DNA of 34,450 nucleotides, taken from Acidobacteriota bacterium (GTDB taxonomy: Bacteria > Acidobacteriota > Aminicenantia > Aminicenantales > Saccharicenantaceae). Positions within the stretch are counted from its first letter, which is position 1. Every line of letters begins with the position of its first letter. The stretch spans positions 1 through 34,450 of the forward strand of contig JADBLN010000063.1 in assembly GCA_014894455.1 (NCBI GenBank). The letters run 5' to 3'. Below the pieces are notes generated by a model. The model ran no database searches. It was not told where the DNA came from and saw only the letters and a program-made list of their open reading frames with translations. Shown here one piece after another: positions 26,235 through 34,368 of this stretch. The translations under genes and the position numbers were made by a program.

Positions 26235-27068
26235 TCAGGACGGTCCAGGATCCCCATCGCCCGGTTCGAGGGCGATGAGCTCCCGGAAGAGGCGTTCCCG
26301 CTCTTCGATGATCCTCCGATATTCAAGCCGGTGGAAGCGGCGGAGGTCCGCGCCGGTCAGCCCGCCGTCGAGCCAGACGCGGCTCATCGGGAAGACCTCG
26401 GGGTTGAGGTGGACGGTGTACATGTGCCAGATGAGGATAGCCAGGAAGGCCAGGATGGCCTCGTAGCCGTGGATGACGACGAAGACCTGGTGGAGCCACA
26501 GCGGGAACAATCGCAGGGACAGCCCCGGGCCCCACATGAAGAACCCGGTCACGATCATGACGGCCGAACCCCAGAGCAGGGACCAGTATTCGAATTTCTC
26601 GACGAAGCTGTAGCGGCCGAATTCCGGGATCCGCTCGAAGCGCCAATATGGATGCCGTTCGAAGAAACGGCGGAAGAGCCCGCGCCGGCGGAGGAAACCG
26701 GAGAGGCCCGCGTTGTGCCCGACCGTCGTCAAGGCGTCTTTGATGTCGTTCGCCCGCGGCGCCCTGTCCCTGAAATTCCGCCGGCCCCTTTCGGTGAGGA
26801 GCGTGTAGAGGACATGCCAGACAAGGTCGGCGATGAGGACGACGGCGCCAGCGCGGTGGAGGATCCCCCTCAGGGCGTGGGCGCCGCCGCGGCCGGCGAT
26901 TGACCGGATGACGCCGACTTCCCCGGACATGAGGGGCAGGCCGGTGAGCACGAGCAGGATAAAGGAGGCAGCCAGAAGCCCGTGCTGCCAACGCTCGGCC
27001 CGGTTCATTCGGACAAAGATCTCATCATCCGGAATTAGGACGGCCGGATCTATGGTTTTTTCGTCCAT
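26235..27068 (-). CDS. Membrane cytochrome b (formate dehydrogenase gamma/Ni-Fe hydrogenase cytochrome b-like)
   Basis: 277 residues with four hydrophobic helices: about 28-47, 68-91, 162-180 and 192-217. Candidate haem-ligand histidines lie in the helices: His29 (RWQHGLLAASF), His71 and His85 (LHRAGAVVLIADLVWHVL), His200 and His215 (VIHGYEA...LIWHMY). The amphipathic N-terminus and the MSRVWLDGG/RRIIEERE tail face the cytoplasm. Diheme b subunits of this type pass electrons between the quinone pool and a periplasmic partner. It is the last gene of the operon, and its start overlaps the pentahaem cytochrome by 19 nt. No catalytic dehydrogenase or hydrogenase subunit is adjacent, so direction and substrate are open. 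Confidence 0.82.
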   Translation of the reverse strand: MDEKTIDPAVLIPDDEIFVRMNRAERWQHGLLAASFILLVLTGLPLMSGEVGVIRSIAGRGGAHALRGILHRAGAVVLIADLVWHVLYTLLTERGRRNFRDRAPRANDIKDALTTVGHNAGLSGFLRRRGLFRRFFERHPYWRFERIPEFGRYSFVEKFEYWSLLWGSAVMIVTGFFMWGPGLSLRLFPLWLHQVFVVIHGYEAILAFLAILIWHMYTVHLNPEVFPMSRVWLDGGLTGADLRRFHRLEYRRIIEERERLFRELIALEPGDGDPGPS

Positions 27069-27718
27069 CGTTCTCTCGTTCGACGAAGGAGGTCGACCCC
27101 GACATAGAGGAGGAAGAATCCGGTCATGACTCCGATGAAGACCTTGTAAAGGACTTTGACGATTCCGGCCGGAGAACGGCCGGACGATACAGGGAGCTCA
27201 TGGACATGGCCCTTGGCGAAGTTCGCAGTTGCCCCCGGATGGCATTTTCCGCACGTCCCTGGCCGGTTGGCGGCGTGAACGGAAGAACCGGGGTCGGAGG
27301 AAGGGAGGACGTCGTGGGTGCCGTGGCAGTCCTTGCAAAGAACCGGTTTGGCCGCCAAGCGGGGGCTCGAAGTTCCGTGGACCCCGCCCGGAGAGGTCCG
27401 ACCGTAGACTTCGTGGCAGTTCGAGCAGGTCGCGGCCTCGAGGTTTCGGGCGTGTGGAAAGTCCTCGAACCCCTTGAGGTCGGCATGGCAGCCGATACAG
27501 CCGACGCCCGCCCGACCGTGGACGGAGGCCGCGAACGGCTTGGGATTCAAATAAACCGGTTTCCCGGCCGACGACTTGAGTTCGGCATCGTCGTGGCAGA
27601 CGAGGCACGTCCGGTCATCGTCCTGCGGGGAGAACGCGGGCGAGGCGGCGGCAGCCAGGAGCGCGGCGCCGATGACGCCCACGCCAAGCCACGCTTTCGA
27701 CATCTTTCGCACGGCCAT
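27050..27718 (-). CDS. Pentahaem c-type cytochrome with C-terminal membrane anchor
   Basis: 222 residues from the ATG at 27718, four bases after the tetrahaem cytochrome stop. A second ATG at 27703 is possible. The open frame upstream of these overlaps the tetrahaem gene and is not coding. An N-terminal signal (VGVIGAALLAAAASPAFS) is followed by five CxxCH motifs: CLVCH (38), CIGCH (74), CSNCH (98), CKDCH (128) and CGKCH (156). Additional His residues (such as SVHGRAG, GVHGTSS, GTHDV, SVHAAN) could be distal ligands. A helix at about 189-210 (KVFIGVMTGFFLLYVGVDLL) anchors the C-terminus in the inner membrane. It should relay electrons in the periplasm between the cytochrome b and an unknown acceptor. 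Confidence 0.88.
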   Translation of the reverse strand: MAVRKMSKAWLGVGVIGAALLAAAASPAFSPQDDDRTCLVCHDDAELKSSAGKPVYLNPKPFAASVHGRAGVGCIGCHADLKGFEDFPHARNLEAATCSNCHEVYGRTSPGGVHGTSSPRLAAKPVLCKDCHGTHDVLPSSDPGSSVHAANRPGTCGKCHPGATANFAKGHVHELPVSSGRSPAGIVKVLYKVFIGVMTGFFLLYVGVDLLRRTRERWTKKP

Positions 27719-27722
27719 GGAT

Positions 27723-28244
27723 CTACTTAGTAGGGACAGGGTGCTTGATCGTCTCCCAGGCCGCCTTGAAGTCGAAGGCCTTCCCGTGTGGGTTCTGATG
27801 GCACTGCATGCAGTGGGCTTGGATGGCCCCGGGGTCCGGGTAGAGGACGAGGCCGTTCTGGACCGCCTTCTCCTTGTCCTGCATGATGGCGAGCTTCCTG
27901 TAGCCGCTTCCCGCCCCGTGGCAGACCTCGCAGGTGACTCCCTCGCTCTTGAGCTCCGGAGCCTTGGCGGCGAGCGGCGCGTGACAGCCGAGACATTGCG
28001 CGTTCTCCGGGGGATTCGATGCGCCCGTCGATTTGGCGACTTCAAGGGCCTTGGGCGTCGTCAGGCTGGCGCAGGATTTCGCGTGCAGGCTGGCCTCCCA
28101 AATCGTGAATTGCCGGCCCTGGAGTTCCGCCTTGTGGCAGAGCTTGCAGCTCGAGGCGCCGACATAGGTGGCGTCCTTGGCGGCAAGGAAAATCGCGAGC
28201 GCGGCGATGGCCATAGCGAGGACAAACCAGGCGGTTTTCTTCAT
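27723..28244 (-). CDS. Tetrahaem c-type cytochrome (cytochrome c554-like)
   Basis: 173 residues. An uncleaved or cleaved N-terminal hydrophobic segment (about 5-22) directs export. There are four CxxCH sites: CKLCH (33), CLGCH (84), CEVCH (105) and CMQCH (145). The phrase GASSCKLCH, the IWEASLHAKS segment and the VTCEVCHGAGSGY motif are like cytochrome c554/c'-beta-type small multihaem proteins. ASLHAKS and NPHGKAF offer distal His ligands. It lies 13 nt after CcsA, so haem attachment and apoprotein are made from the same message. The physiological partner is unknown; nitrate, metal or oxygen detoxification roles are all possible. Confidence 0.88.
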   Translation of the reverse strand: MKKTAWFVLAMAIAALAIFLAAKDATYVGASSCKLCHKAELQGRQFTIWEASLHAKSCASLTTPKALEVAKSTGASNPPENAQCLGCHAPLAAKAPELKSEGVTCEVCHGAGSGYRKLAIMQDKEKAVQNGLVLYPDPGAIQAHCMQCHQNPHGKAFDFKAAWETIKHPVPTK

Positions 28245-28257
28245 GCCTGTTCCTTTA

Positions 28258-29046
28258 TTATCCGTAGCTGTGGAGCCCGGCGAGCAGGTAGTTGACGCCG
28301 AAGTAGGTGAACAGGGCGGCCAGAAAGCCGGCGATGGCGATGACCGCCGAGCGTTTCCCCTTCCAACCCATGACGATCCTCGTGTGGAGGTAAAGGGCGA
28401 AGACGAACCAGGTGATCAGGCTCCAGACTTCCTTGGGGTCCCAGGCCCAATAGCGTCCCCACGCCCGGTAGGCCCAGACCATGCCGAAGATAAGCCCCCC
28501 GAGAGTGAACAGCGGGAAGCCAACGGCCACGGCCCTGTAGCTGAGGGCGTCGAGCCTCTCCTTCTTTTCCTCCGTGTCGGCCGCAAGATAGAGGAGGCTT
28601 GAAACGAAGGCGACGGCGAAAAACGCCTCGCCGAGAAGCGTTACCGAGACATGGAGCCAGAGCCAGTAGCTCTGGAGCGCCGGCACGAGGGGCGTCGCCT
28701 CCTTGGGCATGAGCGGGGACGAGGCCAGCGCGACGAGGCCGACGACGATGAGCATGAGGTAGGCCCCGAGGCGCGGCACGCGGGACTTCCGGCTGAAAAC
28801 GATCAGGGCCACGACGACCGCCCAGGAGAGGAACGACAGGGATTCATACATGTTGGTGAACGGGGCGTGACGGCTGACCACGGTCCTCAGGATGAGGGCG
28901 GCGGTATGGGAAACGAGTCCGGCCGCCGCCAGGACGAGCCCGTTTCTGGCCCACTTCTCCCTCTTGGCGAACAGCGAAGCGAAATAGACGACGAGAGCCG
29001 TGGCGTAAAGCGCGAAGGCGATGGTGAAAAGTGTCGACTCGGTCAT
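28258..29046 (-). CDS. ccsA: Cytochrome c maturation protein CcsA (system II haem handler)
   Basis: 262 residues from the ATG at 29046, which overlaps the ResB stop by 4 nt. The frame upstream is noncoding. About eight transmembrane helices are visible. The Trp-rich haem-handling WWD segment reads WGRYWAWDPKEVWSLITW. Conserved His residues include those in SRHAPFTNMYES, LWLHVSVTLLG and LYLHTRIV. With ResB it forms the CcsBA synthetase that exports haem and joins it to CxxCH motifs of periplasmic apocytochromes. Downstream genes encode nine such motifs in total. No CcdA or ResA is in the window. Confidence 0.92.
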   Translation of the reverse strand: MTESTLFTIAFALYATALVVYFASLFAKREKWARNGLVLAAAGLVSHTAALILRTVVSRHAPFTNMYESLSFLSWAVVVALIVFSRKSRVPRLGAYLMLIVVGLVALASSPLMPKEATPLVPALQSYWLWLHVSVTLLGEAFFAVAFVSSLLYLAADTEEKKERLDALSYRAVAVGFPLFTLGGLIFGMVWAYRAWGRYWAWDPKEVWSLITWFVFALYLHTRIVMGWKGKRSAVIAIAGFLAALFTYFGVNYLLAGLHSYG

Positions 29047-30398
29047 GCCGGCCTCCTGGCTGAATCGAAGATCTGGTCGAATTCGGATTGGAACGCCTCC
29101 CGGCTTTTGGCGGCCTGGCCGCCGGCGGTCACTTCGATCTTGCCCTGGACCTCTTCGAGGACGACCCGGATCTCCCGGGGCGGCCAGTAGAAGGCCAGGA
29201 AAAAGCCGGCCGTGACGAGGAGGCAGCCGAGCCAGATGAAGTTCACGCCCGGGTCCTTGGCCGCTTCGAGGACGGAGTACGGGGCCGCCGCGTAGTTTTT
29301 CAGCACGAAAGCGAGGGTGGACTGACCGGCCGCGTGCCCCTGGCCGAAATCCGGGTACTTGGCGAAGATCCATCCGGAAAAAACGCGCTCCTCCCCTTTC
29401 CACGCTTCGACCATCGCCGCGGGATTGTTGGGCTCCTGGGAACGACTCTGGACCTTGTTCCCCTCGCCGATGACGAAATCGGGGACGAACTGCCGGACGA
29501 CGACGTGGCTGACGTCCGCGTCGTCGACAGGGGCCCGTTCGCCGACCTTCAAAGCGACGGTCTTGGAGAAAGCGGAGTCGGCCCGTTTCCTGACCTCCAG
29601 CTCAAGCCGCGGGTTGTCCCAATCCCAGCCGTAGCTCATCTGGTAGAAGGAGAAACCGCGGTAAGAGAGCGGGCGGTTGACTTCGACGATCCGGGTGAGC
29701 ACGGGAGCCCCGTTCTCGAGGACGGTGACCGTGCTCTTCCAGGCCTTGACCTCGCCCCGGGGATAGTATTCCGTCTCGAACTTGTCCAGGCGGACCCGGA
29801 AGGCAGCGTGGGGGACATCCGCCGTCTGGCCCTCGAGAAGGGGGACGTCCACCCGGTGTCCCCCGAGGCCGCTCGTGAACCCTCCGGCGAGGATGACCAG
29901 CAGGCCGAGGTGGACGATGTCGGACCCGAACACGCCGAACCGCCTTTTCCTGGCCAGTAGGGCGACCCCGTTTTCCCGGCCGTATTCAGTCAGCAGGTAA
30001 TGCCGGGAGCGCAGGAGTCCGGCGATCCTGTCCTTGGCCGCGGCGACCGGTAGCGCGAGGCGGAACCGGCTCTTGACCTTCATGGTCATGAGGGTTTGGG
30101 AGTTCGCTTCGACGGAAGGCCCGAACGCCCTTCGCCACTTAGGCCCGAATCGGGAGACCGTGCAGACGACCGTGTTCAGGGCGAAGAGAAGGAGAAGGGC
30201 CAGGTACCAGAAGGACTGGTAAAGGCGCGTCAGCTGGAGCGAAACGAAGAGCCCGGACGAGCCGCCGTAGCGGGCCGCGTATTCGGCGGCGCTACTGCCC
30301 TGGGGGATGAGCGTCCCCAGGATCGAGGCGAGAGTTATCAGGATGAACAGGACGATGGCCAGTTTGATCGAAGCCAGAAACTTCCATACTGATTTCAT
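29043..30398 (-). CDS. resB: Cytochrome c biogenesis protein ResB/Ccs1
   Basis: 451 residues from the ATG at 30398, preceded by GGAGAACGA; 15 upstream in-frame residues are excluded because the promoter lies there. Three transmembrane helices lie near the N-terminus: about 8-31 (KLAIVLFILITLASILGTLIP), 57-80 (YLALLLLFALNTVVCTVSRF) and 152-172. A large periplasmic region spans 175-390 (MSYGWDWDNPRLELEV, DFVIGEGN), and a last helix is at about 391-412. The GTLIPQG turn is a family mark. ResB and CcsA together perform system II haem ligation. The gene heads a five-gene operon with two multihaem cytochromes and a cytochrome b. Confidence 0.92.
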   Translation of the reverse strand: MKSVWKFLASIKLAIVLFILITLASILGTLIPQGSSAAEYAARYGGSSGLFVSLQLTRLYQSFWYLALLLLFALNTVVCTVSRFGPKWRRAFGPSVEANSQTLMTMKVKSRFRLALPVAAAKDRIAGLLRSRHYLLTEYGRENGVALLARKRRFGVFGSDIVHLGLLVILAGGFTSGLGGHRVDVPLLEGQTADVPHAAFRVRLDKFETEYYPRGEVKAWKSTVTVLENGAPVLTRIVEVNRPLSYRGFSFYQMSYGWDWDNPRLELEVRKRADSAFSKTVALKVGERAPVDDADVSHVVVRQFVPDFVIGEGNKVQSRSQEPNNPAAMVEAWKGEERVFSGWIFAKYPDFGQGHAAGQSTLAFVLKNYAAAPYSVLEAAKDPGVNFIWLGCLLVTAGFFLAFYWPPREIRVVLEEVQGKIEVTAGGQAAKSREAFQSEFDQIFDSARRPA

Positions 30399-30442
30399 TC
30401 GTTCTCCACGGTCCGGCGGCCGGCGCCGCCAAAACACTATCA

Positions 30443-30471
30443 ATATTATCGGATTTAACTTTTTTTCGCAA
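30443..30471 (-). promoter_or_regulatory. Promoter of the resB-ccsA-cytochrome operon
   Basis: On the minus strand TTGCGA (30471-30466), 17 bp, TAATAT (30448-30443). It stands 22 bp from the divergent promoter of the membrane protein gene, so a regulator bound between them could affect both. Confidence 0.5.
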
Positions 30472-30493
30472 CCCGCCGGGCGGATGATAACCC

Positions 30494-30523
30494 TTGAACC
30501 TTTCAGGCAAATCCTCGTAGAAT
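30494..30523 (+). promoter_or_regulatory. Promoter of the polytopic membrane protein gene
   Basis: TTGAAC (30494-30499), 18-bp spacer, TAGAAT (30518-30523). The leader ends in a strong AGGAGG ribosome binding site at 30560-30565. Confidence 0.55.
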
Positions 30524-30570
30524 GGTGCGGGGAAAAGCTCGAAGTTCCGTCTTATTAGCAGGAGGTGACT

Positions 30571-31524
30571 ATGACGATCCTGTTCATGGAACCGCTCAGC
30601 CGCGCCTGGAAGCGGATGAAACTTGCCCTTTTCAACCCTTTCGACATCCACACGTGGTTCGTCGTCGGCTTCAACGCCTTTCTGGCCGGCCTGATGGACG
30701 CCACCAGCGGCGCGGGCGGGTCGCGAATCCAGAAGAACGCGCGCTTCGGCGAATTCATTCATTTCCCGCGGACGGCCTGGGACTGGCTGATGAGCCATCC
30801 GGGCTGGGCCATCGCCATCCTCTTCGCGGTCGTCGTCGGGATCGCCGTCGTGGTCGTCCTCACCTGGGCCAGCTCACGGGGCGTGTTCATGTTCCTTGAC
30901 AGCGTCGTCCATGCCCGCGCGGAAATCGCCAAGCCCTGGAGGGAATACCAAAAAGAAGGCAATTCCCTGTTCGTCTGGCGGATCCTCTTCGGCATCGTCT
31001 GCATCGCCATGTTCACCGCGCTCGCCGCCTTTTTCTTCATCCAGGCGGCCGCCCTCTACGACGGCGGTCTCGGCCGGGCCCTGCCCATCGCCTTCATCGT
31101 CGGCCTGGGGCTCATCTTCCTGGCCCTTCTGCTCTTCTGCGGCTACATCACCCTCTTCCTCACGGACTTCGTCGCCGCCCTGATGTACAAGCACCGCATC
31201 TCCGCCGGCGCGGCCTGGAAGCTCTTCCTCGACGTCTTCAAGAAGTATCCTTTCCACTTCATCGGCTTCGGCATCATCACGTTCCTGCTCATGCTCGTCT
31301 TCGTCTTGGCCGTTATCGTCGCCGGCCTGATCACCTGCTGCATCGGCTGGCTCGTCCTTATCATCCCCTACATTAGTACGGTCGTGACCCTGCCGATGTG
31401 GTACGCTTACCGCGCGTTCAGCCTGGAGTTCCTGGCCCAGTTCGGCCCGGAATACAATGTGTTCCCGGTCCCGGCCGCCACGGAGACCCCGGCGCCCGCA
31501 GCGCCCACGGCGTCGGTGAGCTGA
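30571..31524 (+). CDS. Polytopic membrane protein of unknown function
   Basis: 317 residues. AGGAGGTGA immediately precedes the ATG at 30571, which decides against a GTG six bases upstream that lies inside the ribosome binding site. An N-terminal cytoplasmic or amphipathic stretch (ILFMEPLSRAWKRMKLALF) begins like DUF975/DUF7544-type glycerophosphodiester-associated membrane proteins. Six hydrophobic segments follow (about 75-97, 137-160, 172-195, 228-262 counted as two, 267-285). LMYKHRISAGAAWKLFLDVF is a conserved-looking cytoplasmic loop. A Pro/Ala/Thr-rich tail ends the protein. I do not assign a function. It is divergent from the cytochrome operon. Confidence 0.75.
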   Translation: MTILFMEPLSRAWKRMKLALFNPFDIHTWFVVGFNAFLAGLMDATSGAGGSRIQKNARFGEFIHFPRTAWDWLMSHPGWAIAILFAVVVGIAVVVVLTWASSRGVFMFLDSVVHARAEIAKPWREYQKEGNSLFVWRILFGIVCIAMFTALAAFFFIQAAALYDGGLGRALPIAFIVGLGLIFLALLLFCGYITLFLTDFVAALMYKHRISAGAAWKLFLDVFKKYPFHFIGFGIITFLLMLVFVLAVIVAGLITCCIGWLVLIIPYISTVVTLPMWYAYRAFSLEFLAQFGPEYNVFPVPAATETPAPAAPTASVS

Positions 31525-31534
31525 AGGGTTGCAT

Positions 31535-31553
31535 CGGCCGCCCTCGGGGGCCG
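31535..31553 (+). terminator. Possible stem-loop after the membrane protein gene
   Basis: CGGCCGCC-CTC-GGGGGCCG pairs over eight positions with one mismatch, 10 nt after the stop and followed by GAAAAGGG. There is no T-run, so its activity is uncertain. Confidence 0.3.
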
Positions 31554-31635
31554 GAAAAGGGCGTAATCCGGCGGGGGCGGGGTCCCTAGGGCCCGCTGGC
31601 GATGGCGTGCAGGAGTGCTAGCACAGAGCGGAGCG

Positions 31636-31664
31636 TTGAACCCGCCGCCTCCCCATGATATAGT
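31636..31664 (+). promoter_or_regulatory. Promoter of the secreted protein gene
   Basis: TTGAAC (31636-31641), 17-bp spacer, TATAGT (31659-31664), then GGAGGG (31697-31702) eight bases before the ATG at 31711. Confidence 0.65.
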
Positions 31665-31710
31665 CGCATCTGCCGGACGTCATCGAACCGAATCTCGGAG
31701 GGAATCTGAC

Positions 31711-32634
31711 ATGACCATGATGCAGGCGAGCAGGCGCGGGGCGTGGCCAAGGACGGCGGCGGGGCTGACGGTCCTCCTGGCCGTGGCGATCTGCGTGTCC
31801 GTACTGGCGGCGCGGACGGACAAGCTCCAGGGCGCGGGCATCCGCAGCTCCACTTATGGCCGCCCGAACGACCCCGGCCCGGGGTATTGGGCGCGCACCG
31901 GGACCGAGATCGCCGCCAAGTTCCCCGGCGCGAAACCGGAAGCCATCTGGATCGTGAGCCGGCTGAAGGGCCGCGGCACCGAAATGTCGTTCCCGGTCCC
32001 TCCCGGCGGGGACCCGCTCATCACGGGGATGCCCGAAGACATCAGCGAGCCGGCGCTCCAGCTCTTCGACAAGCTCGGCTACCGCGTCTGGCTCCAGACC
32101 GAGCCGGGCTGGGCGCCCGTCGACAAGGCCTTCCACGTGATGCTCGACCGCTACGGCCATCATAAGTGTGTCATCGGGGTCGGCGTCGACATCGAGTGGC
32201 ACCGCTCCAATAACCCCGACCTTGGCGACCCGGTGACCGACAAGATGGCCAGGACTTGGCTGGCGGCGGCCCGGTCTCATAACCCCTCCTACCGCATGTT
32301 CCTGAAGCACTTCCGCGAGAACGTCATGCCCCCGACCGTCCGCGACGGCATCATGTTCGTCGACGACAGCCAGATCTACAAGTCGGCGGACGAGATGATC
32401 GACGAGTTCGCCAAGTGGGGCAAGACCTTCGCCCCGGCGCCCGTCGGGTTCCAATACGGCTACCAGACCGACAAGCCGTGGTGGGGCAAGATGAAGGACC
32501 CCGTCAAGGAGATCGGCGACCGCATTCTGGCCGCAACGCCGAACACCGAGACGCTGATCTGGGTGGATTTCTCGGTCCAGGACGTCTTTCCGCCCGACCC
32601 GTCCAAGGGAGACCGTGTCCCTCCGAAGAAATAA
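31711..32634 (+). CDS. Exported protein of unknown function, possibly barrel-fold hydrolase-like
   Basis: 307 residues. A basic N-terminus and hydrophobic segment at about 15-36 (AAGLTVLLAVAICVSVLAA) indicate export or anchoring. The mature part has alternating hydrophobic strands and helices: AIWIVSRLKG, LGYRVWLQTEPG, CVIGVGVDIEWH, YRMFLKHF, DGIMFVDDSQ, PVGFQYGYQ and TLIWVDFSVQD. The order and the acidic residues at strand ends (DIEWH, VDDSQ, WVDFS) would suit a TIM-barrel glycosidase-like fold such as the DUF4434 or endo-alpha-galactosaminidase-type groups, but I recognise no family signature. The nearest neighbour on the other strand is a kelch lipoprotein. Function is unassigned. Confidence 0.72.
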   Translation: MTMMQASRRGAWPRTAAGLTVLLAVAICVSVLAARTDKLQGAGIRSSTYGRPNDPGPGYWARTGTEIAAKFPGAKPEAIWIVSRLKGRGTEMSFPVPPGGDPLITGMPEDISEPALQLFDKLGYRVWLQTEPGWAPVDKAFHVMLDRYGHHKCVIGVGVDIEWHRSNNPDLGDPVTDKMARTWLAAARSHNPSYRMFLKHFRENVMPPTVRDGIMFVDDSQIYKSADEMIDEFAKWGKTFAPAPVGFQYGYQTDKPWWGKMKDPVKEIGDRILAATPNTETLIWVDFSVQDVFPPDPSKGDRVPPKK

Positions 32635-32764
32635 AGCACGAAATGATGATATCGCCCGCCGCGGGGCCAACGTCAGCGCGCGAGCCGGGCGGCCGTCCCA
32701 TACCCCCCTCTTGGCATAGCCCCATACTGGATTTTGGCTCCTCAACGCGAATAGCAGGCGCCCC

Positions 32765-34180
32765 CTATTGGGTCTCACGCCACAAGTCGTTGAGCCAACC
32801 TCCCTTACCCTCGGAATCTATGCCATATCCCCCGAAGAGCCAGAGTTTGCCCTGGAAATCGATCCAGGATACAGAAAAATACCTTCCTCCGGGGACGTTT
32901 GACAAATCGGCCGTGCTCTGCGTGCCATAGGCGCCCCGCTTACCATGGGAACTGCTGCCGGATTCCCAAGTCCAAGCAAGGGTTGTGGGGTCATACTTCC
33001 ACAGGTCATTAAGCCAACCATCATTGCCGGCCAAATAATAGCCGAATCCTCCGAAGAGCCAGAATTTCCCAGCGGGATCGAGCCAGGAGACCGCCGCATA
33101 CCTTCCTCCGGGGACGTTTAACGAGTCGGCCGTGCCCAGCGTGCCGTAGGCGCCCGCCTGATCACGGGCGCTACTGCCGGATACCCAGATCCATTCCAGG
33201 GTTGTCGGGTCATACTTCCACAGATCATTGAGGTCGCCACGAGCGCCGGTCGTATCTAAGCCTTCTCCCCCGAAGAGCCAGAGTATGCCGCTGGAATCGA
33301 TCCAGGTCACAGCGTGTTCTCTTGCCCCGGGGACGTTTGACGGGTCGGCCGTGCCCTTGATACCGTAAGTGCCCGCCTGATCACGGGCGCTACTACCGGA
33401 TACCCAGGTCCATTCGAGGGTTGTCGGATCATACTTCCACAGGTCATTGAGCCAGCCTTTAGTGCCGGCCGAATCATAACCATATCCCCCGAAGAGCCAG
33501 AGTTGACCTTGGGGATCGATCCAGGATACGGCCCCCAATCTTCCCCCGGGGACGTTTGACGGGTCGGCCGTGCCCTGCGTGCCGTAAGTGCCTATCTGAT
33601 CTCCGGTATCACTGCCGGACACCCAGGTCCATTCAAGGGTCGCCGGGTCATACTTCCAGAGGTCATTTAGACTGCCGAAATGGCCGGTTTCATAATAGCC
33701 TAGTCCCCCGAAGAGCCAGAGTTTGCTGCCTGAATCGAGCCAGGACACAGCCCACTTTCTTGCCCCGGGGACATTTGACGGAGCGGCTGTACCCTTCATT
33801 CCGTAGATGCCCGCCTGACCATATGTGCTGCTGCCGGACACCCAGGTCCAGGCAAGGGTTGTCGGATCAAACTTCCAGAGGTCATTGAGCTGGCCGATAT
33901 AGCCGGTCGAATCATAGGCATATCCCCCGAAGAGCCAGAGTGTGCCGCTGGAATCGATCCAGGTCACACCTTGTTCTCTTGCCCCGGGGACGTTTGACGG
34001 AGCGGCCGTACCCTTGATACCGTAAGTGCCCGCCTGATTGACCGTCTTGCTGCCGGACACCCAGGCCCATTCAACGGTCGATACCGGCGTTGCCCCGCCG
34101 CCGTCTCCGCTCCGTTCGCAGGCGGAAAGCAACGCCAAAAATGAAAAAACCAATATCCCCAAATTCCTTGCGCTCTTCAT
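32765..34180 (-). CDS. Kelch-repeat lipoprotein
   Basis: 471 residues. The signal ends in the lipobox LLSAC with the lipidated Cys at 21, so the mature protein is probably tethered to a membrane. It is followed by a Gly-rich spacer. Six nearly identical kelch units of 73 residues then fill the rest. Each contains a WVSGS start, GTYGxKGTA, SNVPGAR or SNVPGGR, (V/A)SW(I/L)D, LWLFGG, and LNDLWKYDPTTLEW. Six such units would close a beta-propeller. The last unit ends in NDLWRETQ, and WAWVSGS before the first unit may supply the closing strand. Kelch propellers bind proteins or glycans. The ligand is not inferable. A promoter is at 34341-34368. Confidence 0.88.
   Translation of the reverse strand: MKSARNLGILVFSFLALLSACERSGDGGGATPVSTVEWAWVSGSKTVNQAGTYGIKGTAAPSNVPGAREQGVTWIDSSGTLWLFGGYAYDSTGYIGQLNDLWKFDPTTLAWTWVSGSSTYGQAGIYGMKGTAAPSNVPGARKWAVSWLDSGSKLWLFGGLGYYETGHFGSLNDLWKYDPATLEWTWVSGSDTGDQIGTYGTQGTADPSNVPGGRLGAVSWIDPQGQLWLFGGYGYDSAGTKGWLNDLWKYDPTTLEWTWVSGSSARDQAGTYGIKGTADPSNVPGAREHAVTWIDSSGILWLFGGEGLDTTGARGDLNDLWKYDPTTLEWIWVSGSSARDQAGAYGTLGTADSLNVPGGRYAAVSWLDPAGKFWLFGGFGYYLAGNDGWLNDLWKYDPTTLAWTWESGSSSHGKRGAYGTQSTADLSNVPGGRYFSVSWIDFQGKLWLFGGYGIDSEGKGGWLNDLWRETQ
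32800..34080 (-). repeat. 219-bp tandem repeats coding for kelch units
   Basis: The unit recurs every 219 bp. For example the CCGAAGAGCCAGA block appears about every 219 bases from 32835 to 33930, six times. DNA similarity is high enough for unequal recombination, which would add or remove whole propeller blades in frame. Confidence 0.8.
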
Positions 34181-34340
34181 ACGACCTCCGTCTCTCTATT
34201 CCTTCTTGCCGCCAAGAATGCCCGCTTTCGCCAACTTAACTCACTCATCCTTATCTTTTGCCGTGGCAGGCCATGCCGCGCCGCGATAACAGCTCAATGA
34301 AGAGGATCTGCTCAAAAATACTCTACGCATATTCCCAACA

Positions 34341-34368
34341 AGAATAGTCCAATATTGCCTATTGTCAA
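34341..34368 (-). promoter_or_regulatory. Promoter of the kelch lipoprotein gene
   Basis: On the minus strand TTGACA (34368-34363), 16 bp, TATTCT (34346-34341). Transcription from here leaves a leader of about 150 nt. The rest of 34181-34450 holds no credible gene and is more AT-rich than the coding sequence around it. Confidence 0.6.
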
